A stretch of DNA of 27,993 nucleotides from Polymyxa betae (lineage: Eukaryota; Endomyxa; Phytomyxea; Plasmodiophorida; Plasmodiophoridae): the NCBI GenBank assembly GCA_003693705.1, contig RBZT01000356.1:1-27993 (forward strand), in the 5' to 3' direction. Of this stretch, positions 21,176 to 27,993 are shown in pieces (positions within the stretch are counted from its first letter, which is position 1; every line of letters begins with the position of its first letter). The translations under genes were made by a program, and so were the position numbers. The notes beneath the pieces were generated by a model, which did not search any database, was not told the DNA's origin, and worked only from the letters and a program-made list of their open reading frames with translations.

Positions 21176-21547
21176 ATGGTATCGCCTGCTGTGATTTATT
21201 CTCTCAGTGAAGAACTGAAAGATAATGTTTCAATGAACAATGTTTGTGAGGGCGATTCCCCCGTCGGAACAGTGTTTCGGTCATTAGCAGTCGCTAGGCA
21301 AGAATGCGATCAGTTTTTTCTTGCTTTCCACTGTACCAGAATAGCACAAAATTTGAAGTTTGTAAACTTGTGTTGTTTCCGGGCTGGAACAATTCTATCA
21401 AGAAAAGAGTCGAAAGTCAATAAAACATTTCAAAGGGAGCGGGAGACCAAAAAATGCAATTGTCCTTTTATCATCAAGCTCGCGCAGTGCTCCGATCACG
21501 CTTATATAAGAGCTATAAAACGAACACAATCACGAATGGTGAAATGA
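21176..21547 (+). CDS. FAR1-like zinc-binding domain protein (123 aa), possibly transposon-derived
   Basis: Starting from ATG 21176, the protein shows the order seen in FAR1/MULE N-terminal domains: VGTVFRSLAVARQECDQFFL (the 'F-x-s-x-x-x-A-x-x-F' helix), FVNLCCFRAGT, then a Ser/Lys/Arg-rich linker and RERETKKCNCPFIIKL with the Cys-x-Cys-Pro core. In the family a His-x-His pair completes the zinc site. Here the tail ends SDHAYIRAIKRTQSR without it. No transposase DDE domain follows, so it may be a truncated Mutator-like element or a domesticated DNA-binding domain. The assignment is by eye and tentative. Confidence 0.35.
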   Translation: MVSPAVIYSLSEELKDNVSMNNVCEGDSPVGTVFRSLAVARQECDQFFLAFHCTRIAQNLKFVNLCCFRAGTILSRKESKVNKTFQRERETKKCNCPFIIKLAQCSDHAYIRAIKRTQSRMVK

Positions 21548-21928
21548 TGACGAATCGGCGGTACTGGCTCAGAATATAATTCATTCCTAGAGGCGTTCAG
21601 ATAAGATGCTGGAATTGGGAACAGCCTCGGTTTGCTATCATGCGCCCAAAAAATGACTCTGATTGTAAACGAGCACTTTTTGATGACTAAAAACCAAGGA
21701 CAGGATGTGCCACGGAGTATCGGTTATCAGGGTAGACACGGTACTATTTAGTCTTTCAGGCTCGTAAAGTTCATAATCGTGCAAAAAAAATAGCGTCGAG
21801 CGCTGATCGTCATTAAATGATTCACAAAGTGGATAGATTACGTTACAGTTGAAGTTCAGTCAAGTAACGAGATGAACAGTAACGATTATCATGTGTATTT
21901 GTAAACAATGTTGCGGCACTGCGCCTGA
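21548..21928. other. 3' flank of kinase-like gene B
   Basis: No gene. The right part (from about 21773) is duplicated at 16387-16506. It includes an A-run at 21783-21790 and a ~40 bp segment just beyond the stop (about 21894-21930) that is absent from the duplicate. Confidence 0.5.
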
Positions 21929-24900
21929 TCAGCAGGGTCGGCCGTCGCTGGGAATGGGCGCGACCTGCTTCAGTTCTCCGGCCTCCGCGAGTTGGGTCGT
22001 ACAATGATGCGTGGGTCCGTACACCTGTCCGCGGAAATTGTCAATCTTTAATCGTAATTTCGGCAGCGTCATCTGGAAAGGCATCTGGGCCGCGTCGCAA
22101 ATCCACCGCAACCGTAACGTATCAGACGCGGAGTAGCGCCGTGACGGATTCCGGTTCAGCAGCCGCTTTAGAGTGTTTAAGACTTCCGGGCTACCCTGAG
22201 TCCGTATCAAATCCAGCTTGTCATCTTTCGCCTAAAAGGATAACGTAAGCGGGTAACGTAGCGTGCAGTCAGATTATGTTACGGCTTTCAGGTTGTTGAG
22301 GTTGGAGCCCGGCGTCAGCAGGCGGTATATGATGGCGCCGACGCTCCACATATCGGCCTTGGGACCGAACTGCGCGCGGAGTTCGGCCTCCGGGGCAATA
22401 AACGAATGCGTCTCGTCGTCCAGCGCCGATACGAAGAACTTTCGCAGTCCGATATCAACCAACTATTGCATGAGTTAAACCGCAGTCAGGAGCAAAATAT
22501 GCGAGAATCGAAAACTGAAGAGCAATTTGAAATATTACAAAACCATTGATCAGAAAGCAAGTCCGAACACGGGGAGGCGAGTGCACGTCCCGAAAACCTT
22601 TCAAATAGAAGCAAGTCGAAAAGTGAAAATGCGCCGATATTTGCAGCCCCATTGCAGAATTTTGATAAGTAAATACAAATTGTCAAGTGTGTGACGTCAG
22701 AGGAACGAAGATCAGAAGCGAAACTGCGCAATGATTTTCATAACAGTGCAAAATGCGAGAAAATAGTGCGCAGTGTCAAAAAGTGCGATAAAAATGCGAA
22801 GTCACTTGCCTGAATGCGATGCGGACGAAGCCGATCAAGTTCAACGACGATATTGGCGGGTCCGAAGGCGCTGCAAGACGCATCAGTTTGCTGTCCGTTC
22901 GAGGTGATCGTACATACCCGAGTACCATCCCGTGACTATGAAGGAACTGCAGCCCGGCTATGGCCTGGCGCATGATCAGCGCCACACTATTGACCGACAT
23001 GGTTCCGCCCACGCCTATAATCTCATCTAGACGAACCCAACCTACATAGTCATGTTAGCTCAACTGTTTTCGATGAATTTTTTTGAAAAATATTTGATTA
23101 ACATTTCTTTGCAGGTTTGAATGAGAATCTCGAAAGGAAATGTGAAGACAAACGTGTTGGAAAAGATTGAGAAATGAGTTCATATTACGGGGAATGAAGT
23201 GCCTTAAGATGTAAATCTTAGCGCGGTCTTCATATATAGCCACAGATTGGGCAATATCGTGGTGATCGGCGAATCGCAGAACGCCGCATTCCGTGCGCAA
23301 CGAGGCCAGATCGTTTTCCTTCACCACTACGGCTCAGTATCAGTTTGTTGATGATGCCCCCGACGGACGAGTACGAACAAGATTTGTCGATAAATTTCAG
23401 CATATAATGATGACCGGTCATTGCTCCTTTACATTCGAACACGTTAGGGAGACAGGGATGCACTAGACTGCTCATTTGATAATGATCCTAAGACAAACAA
23501 ACACCCGTGGTTAGGTTTCATGAAATTCAAAATGTTGAATTTCAAGAAACAAAATTAAAGACAAAGGTAAAAAAAGCGAAACTGAACGACCACATATTCA
23601 CGATTCTGAAAATTTTAAAGTCGATAAAAACACTTCTAATAAAAAGTAAAATTGTCACAGAGTATCAGAGAGGAGTATTCAAGAGAATTCTTACTGCAAG
23701 GTCGAAAATTGCGGCGGCGATGCGGACAGCGCGGATCCATCGATCTCGCTGTTCGGCAGTCTGAAGATAGATAATACGCGCCAAGTTGGCCAGCGGCGAG
23801 ACGAGCTTCAAGGCGAAGCGCGGTTTGGTGGCCTCTGGCGTCACTTCGTCCGGAATCGGATCGCAAAGCGCTCCGCATAACGGTATCACAATATTCGGCT
23901 TCATGGACGTCTCCTTATGGAACGAGTACAGCATGTTGTTGCGGATTACGACCCAGCGACGTTTCAACCGCTAACTAGGGTTTTAGGGTTTCGTTGGGTC
24001 GGATTTCCAGTAAACTTACATTCAGAAACCAGGTCTGTTTGTAGACGTAGCCTTGGATGGGAGACAAGCATTCTTCGGACTCCCATGGCCGCTGTCCGTT
24101 CAGTCTAGGATGTAACGTTTCGATGGTTGCGCCGGTAACGTAAATCCCCGTACCTGGATTCCGGAAAGATGTAGCGATGCAGGTCGTCGTCCACCCGGAG
24201 CGTCCTCGCATTCGATTTCTGGAAAAGGTTCGTTGCATTGGTGGCTCCACTGGCGACGCTCAAAGCGAAATCTTGCAGCTCGACGAACGTGTTATTGACT
24301 TCGATCTGACATCACTGGGTCAGAAGATCCGGCGACAGGAGACATCGAAGATGTCGTTACCAACTGATAGAGCTCCTTGAGCGTGACCCAATCGCGGACT
24401 TTCAGCTTACTGAGCAGTATGTCGACGACCTCATTCGCCTGAAACTATGCCTCAACAAATGCCGAACAGCCGCCACGACAAAATTCTAAAAGGATAAAAA
24501 TGGTTTTTTGTAAATAAAAATTGCGAAAATATGATTATTGAAAACAAAAACAGCTGTTGTGAAAACGTGAAAACAAACAATAAAACAGGACGAATGAAAC
24601 ATAAAAAAAAGGATTTCGGAACGATAAAAGATTCGGAGTCGTGGAAACGTTCTGCTAATTTGGAAAGATTTGAAAGAAAACGCGAAACTTTGTGAAACAT
24701 TTCAGTGCAGTTCAGCGCCAATCGGCCGCACCTTGATATCGGCATTGTTGATATACTCGGGATCGTGAATGTTGACGGTCATCAAGTTACAGGCGTTGTC
24801 GATGACCAAATCCACGATGTGGAGCAGTTCGGGGCGGTAAACCTCCCGATCGTTCCCAACACAGAAGATCTCGCGAATCCTGTATCGGTCGGACCAGATA

Positions 24901-25520
24901 TCGAATTTAATTACATCAATCGCACTTACAAATCCACCTGCTGAACGTCAACGTCGATGCCATATAACAGCTGGCAGACTTCGCGAAACTTTGGTAAAAA
25001 GAAAATCCAAAATTAAAATAGACAGTACCCAATAGCAAAGGAGTTTGAATTGTATTTGAGACACTGCTGAGACTTGAACTTTGATAAACAATCAATTTTT
25101 TTACAAACTTTGGAAACAGTCTTCAAAACAAAGTTTGATAAAACATTGTCGAAAATTTGACGTTAGTTTTAGAAACACGAGAAAATACCTTCTCTTCAGT
25201 CGGCGCCTTCGTGAAAGTACAGAAGGCCAGAAGAAAGTTGTTGTAGTTGATGAAATTCCTTTTGTAGTGATCGAAAACGTCAAAAACGTGTTCTGCGAGA
25301 TGCGGTGCGATGGCGAATAGTTTCAGGAAATCGGCCCGATTGATGTTCCGCTGATTGGAGCGCCAGGCAATCTCCTGAAAGCGATGGCGAACATTGCCGA
25401 GATCCTCAACGGCGCGGACTGAGCAGATTGCCACCGTTAGGCCGTGATCGGATCGGGCCAAAAAGTTACCAGACAGAGGCGACAGAACTCAAGCGATTTA
25501 GAGATAGCCGAGGACGCCAT
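21929..25520 (-). CDS. Gene B: EF-hand-like / PH / pseudokinase protein (14 exons)
   Basis: Minus-strand exons: 25520-~25472, 25418-25189, 24988-24930, 24879-24732, 24438-24361, 24305-24154, 24104-24020, 23970-23695, 23487-23379, 23326-23189, 23041-22918, 22870-22810, 22462-22283, 22231-21929, about 662 aa. Paralogue of gene A: exon lengths 230, 109, 138, 124, 61 and 180 nt are identical in both. The helical N-terminus has an EF-hand-like segment (VFDHYKRNFINYNNFL, then YGIDVDVQQVD). The PH domain (~250-350) starts GYVYKQTWFL and closes with RDRWIRAV. The kinase fold (~360-600) has Lys in HYMLKFIDK, DIG in VDIGLRKF, APE in FIAPEAE, and ADMWSVG. The catalytic loop reads LGAFGPAN, so the HRD Asp is Ala and catalysis is unlikely. 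The intron at 22809-22463 starts with GC (GCAAGT). The exon 1 junction is uncertain. Four TGCGCA motifs lie 93-173 bp upstream. Confidence 0.75.
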
Positions 25521-26607
25521 TCAAAAACGATCGATTGATCACCGCTGATCGAGCAGACGTCAGAATCGCCTCACAGCTGACCTTTTAAAGCCACAAAATT
25601 CATCGATTTTGCTGCGCAAGTGGCGAGGAGAAGCTGCGCAAGTGGTGCGGAAATGTGCGCAACCGGCGCCAGAAGGCTTGGAAATTCTGCGCAACTCCGC
25701 ACTTTTTGACTACCAAAGTCTGTTGACAGCTGATTGTGGTTTCTGGGAGCGGCCGACATTGCTGCTGAGATGATGAAACCGTCTCGAATGTATTGATTCT
25801 GGAATTGCAGGATTCTATCTAAAGTCTCATTTTGGAACGTTTTTGAGTCTGCTCAGTTTTGTCAGCTGAATGATTTTTCGAATTTGTCTTTTTGCATTTG
25901 GTGCTTTCAGAGACAAGCTCAGCAAACCGTCAATCGTGGCATATTTCATACAGGATGCAAAATTGCAACAGTTTTTGGCAGCTTGAATTACCTGATTTTG
26001 CAGCTTCTTCCCTAATTCGCCAATATGTTTTAACTCTCGATTTCTACTTGATTCGGGTAACTAACGGTGAAATGTCGAAAACACGGGATATCAGATTCTC
26101 GGTTCTTCGACAGATTTCGGCATTTCCAGGCTGTAACCCCGATATCAGCGAGATGAAAAGAAGTGAATGGATTCATCAACATTGATTCGTAAATATAACA
26201 GACGGTGCTATCACCTTCAGCACAAGGCCATTCCTGCCGTTTTGCATTTGTTTTCGGAGAGTAGAATTACATCTCTGGTATGAGCAGCATAGAGCTGCTG
26301 TCAGTGGCCTATGATATGAGAAATTGTTCAATAAGGTGAATTTCCTTGAGATGGCGATGGAGGGAAAGCATAATGCACGTCCGCTCCCGACCACCGCCAG
26401 ATCGCATAGGATTTGGTGGCCGCCCATATCCATTCCAGCATCCTAAAGGGGTCTACATAAGCCCACACTGCTGCTGCAGGCGGTGTCAGTAGGGAGAGAG
26501 GGCGCTCCTCTAAACCATCCCGAACGACTCCAATAGTTGGGGCGTCCGATAACAACAAGGGTTACTTAATGTAAACCGCGCCCTATCAGAGGAGTGAGAG
26601 CCGATAG
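25521..26607. other. Upstream flank of gene B and gene-poor DNA
   Basis: The part next to gene B holds its TGCGCA-rich probable promoter. The rest carries only short overlapping frames (for example around 25892-26185 and 26328-26558) with no recognisable domain. Confidence 0.4.
25613..25693. promoter_or_regulatory. Cluster of four TGCGCA motifs upstream of gene B
   Basis: TGCGCA occurs at 25613-25618, 25635-25640, 25656-25661 and 25688-25693. Four copies of a hexamer in 81 bp is far above chance (about 0.02 expected). Three are followed by AAG or AAC, giving GCGCAA(G/C). The cluster ends about 93 bp before the inferred ATG, fitting a promoter element or a transcription factor array. Confidence 0.45.
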
Positions 26608-26961
26608 ATGACAGCTATCACTTCCAGCTATAATACAGAACTATGCGCCATTCATCTTGGTCTTCATGATACGATGTAATTTAATCGAAAATACTTCACC
26701 TATCTGTGTCTTGTATACAGCAAGCTAGCCAGCCTACCCTATAAACCAAGATATGTTAAAGATTCAGTATCAGATTGTGCCGAAAAACTGGCCATACTTG
26801 CCCAGAGCAACGCGATTGAGGTATACTTCGTGGCAACTTACACTAAACCTCCCATGCCAGAAAGTCAACAAATCGACGGGCTGTCTAAGTCCGCATTGAA
26901 GAATGCCACCCCGTTAAACCACGATCCATTTGTTTGCTCCAACCGATATCCATTTCAATGA
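26608..26961 (+). pseudogene. Second RNase H-like relic with one stop codon
   Basis: The plus frame from ATG 26608 reads SSYNTELCAIHLGL, which resembles the 'aEL-x-AI-x-x-AL' helix of RNase H. It meets TAA at 26677-26679 and then stays open for 93 codons to TGA 26959. The second part ends with a segment (QQIDGLSKSALKNA) shaped like the C-terminal 'NE-x-AD-x-LA' helix. The first strands with TDGS are not visible upstream. It is a decayed retrotransposon fragment at best. The call is weak. Confidence 0.3.
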
Positions 26962-26989
26962 GAAAACAAGAGAGAGCTTCCAATCTTAC

Positions 26990-27152
26990 CTGAACAAAGC
27001 CATCACAGTAAGCCACTGTGCAAACTAGCTGATCGACCGCCATACACATGATAGATACTCCGAGAGGATCGGAAACAAGACAGTTCAAATTGGAGTACAC
27101 CATGACAGCTCCCTCCTTGATAGCGCCAGAACCGGTCATACCCAATGCAGCC
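26990..27152 (-). CDS. Orphan exon-like segment (54 codons, unknown protein)
   Basis: A 163-nt open segment is bounded by a clean tttag acceptor (27153-27155) and a gtaaga donor (26989 downwards). The peptide has alternating hydrophobic strands (AVMVYSNLNCLVSD, VSIMCMAVDQLVCTVAYCDG), as in a beta-propeller blade. A possible upstream exon (an ATGATGCGG start near 27298-27225) does not join in phase. No downstream exon was found. No family is recognised. It could be one exon of a gene that I cannot assemble, or a remnant. Confidence 0.3.
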
Positions 27153-27155
27153 CTA

Positions 27156-27843
27156 AACAGATGGGCATTGAGACACAAAGCAAATGCAGATTTTTTTATC
27201 GGAAATAAAACAAACTTTCAACCACCTCCTCATAAAATGCGCCCATTTTCGAGAAAGCCTTGTCACGCGAACGATCCGCCTTTAGAAACCGCATCATAAC
27301 AGACTGTAATAACAGCACTGTTGAAACAGCAGAAATTCATGAATAAACTACCGCAGAAAGTTTACAATCACGGATGTCCAATTTAGTATACAATATGTTA
27401 TAGAAGCTGTGAGACCAGCATGAGATCGAAACATTGTTTGACTACAGGGTTCAACTCCCTTATGATTGGGCCAACAGATGGCTACACTTCAATGTCAGGT
27501 CTCTACGCTCTCTGTTGGGCTGAAGCTCACAAATTTCCCCCAAGCATTTAGGCCTCCGAAATATGATTCGTTGGAGAGCCACGGACTTCGTGTTGTGCCC
27601 CGAACTAGGGTTAAAGTGACGCCCACCTTGCCGAAAGGCCCGGTAACAAGTACAATCCAATCTAATCCAAAATATGGAGAACCGAACCTAAAGCGAATGA
27701 AAATTGAGATAGAAGTTAGATCATCAGTATGACGGAGCAGATCACGGAATTTGAGATCAATCTACGAAATAATCACGCAGTTGATTCCGAAGACAGGTCT
27801 CGCTCCATTCTCATTCTGAAGCCGATACTGTATCGCGACAACG
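27156..27843. other. Mostly non-coding, upstream of the last gene
   Basis: A plus-strand frame at about 27478-27732 (84 codons, basic and Pro-rich) has no recognisable domain and is not called. The right end is the promoter region of the secreted-protein gene. Confidence 0.4.
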
Positions 27844-27993
27844 ATGTCGGTTTTTCATGCAATGATCACGGCGATCTTGGCCGTAGCGGTCATTGCGACC
27901 ACCCAGGGCACAGCTCTAGTTCGCGACGGAGCGATGAAGTTCCCGGATGCTCCACCATCTGACGTTTCTGAACTGGAGGCTCCACCATCTGAT
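27844..27993 (+). CDS. Secreted protein with APPSD repeats (partial, runs off right edge)
   Basis: ATG 27844 opens a frame that continues to the window end (50 codons). The first ~24 residues are a typical signal peptide: a hydrophobic core (AMITAILAVAVIAT) and a small-residue cleavage region (TQGTA). The mature part begins LVRDGAMKF and then shows two copies of a (D/E)APPSD unit spaced 10 residues apart, with near-identical DNA (GCTCCACCATCTGA). It is likely an extracellular, cell-wall or glycosylated Pro/Ser-rich repeat protein whose repeat tract continues beyond the window. Function unknown. Other frames across the same DNA are judged to be shadows. Confidence 0.6.
   Translation, partial: MSVFHAMITAILAVAVIATTQGTALVRDGAMKFPDAPPSDVSELEAPPSD

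Noticed and set aside
27478-27732. 84-codon basic plus-strand frame
   Set aside because: No domain, no supporting context, and low coding character compared with the adjacent signal-peptide gene.
27729-27962. 77-codon plus-strand frame ending near the window edge
   Set aside because: Its second half overlaps the signal-peptide/APPSD-repeat gene in another frame, which has the better protein signature.
1-27993. CRISPR arrays, tRNA or rRNA genes
   Set aside because: I saw no regularly spaced repeats, no tRNA-like cloverleaf with its internal promoter boxes, and no rRNA-like sequence. A covariance-model scan was not possible here.

Overview
The window looks like nuclear DNA of a small-genome eukaryote, most likely a unicellular one with centrioles or flagella, perhaps a relative of animals and fungi. 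Three things suggest this. Protein-coding genes are split by many short introns with GT/GC starts and AG ends. One gene encodes the centriolar protein CEP20/FOR20. Another resembles TAF1A, an RNA polymerase I selectivity-factor subunit best known from animals. There is no bacterial gene organisation. Species and lineage cannot be fixed from sequence alone. All exon models were built by hand from reading frame, splice sites and comparison between paralogues.

Layout. 1-4217: the start of an unknown leftward gene, then CEP20 (4 exons), a TAF1A-like gene (3 exons) and an intronless gene for a Gln-rich protein with an acidic N-terminus. 4218-5512: no convincing gene. 5513-9274 (minus): an ~11-exon gene for a membrane protein with two tandem [TM - Cache-like extracellular domain - TM] modules and no enzymatic tail. 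A stray paralogous exon lies just upstream of it. 10532-14042 and 21929-25520 (minus): two paralogous 13-14 exon genes (A and B) encoding a helical, EF-hand-like N-terminus, a PH domain and a protein kinase fold whose catalytic loop lacks the HRD aspartate. A third, truncated copy of the 3' end of B lies at about 16.4-16.7 kb. Between A and B are a short membrane-anchored helical protein, an intronless BTB protein, two small ORFs of uncertain status and transposon-like remnants. 25521-27843: mostly non-coding, with an RNase H-like relic and one orphan exon-like segment. The window ends inside a gene for a secreted protein with an APPSD repeat.

The most notable content is the signalling-type set: a double-Cache receptor without an output domain, next to a duplicated EF-hand-like/PH/pseudokinase family. 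Proximity is the only sequence evidence linking them, so a shared pathway is speculation. The housekeeping genes at the left (CEP20, TAF1A) are functionally unrelated to each other.
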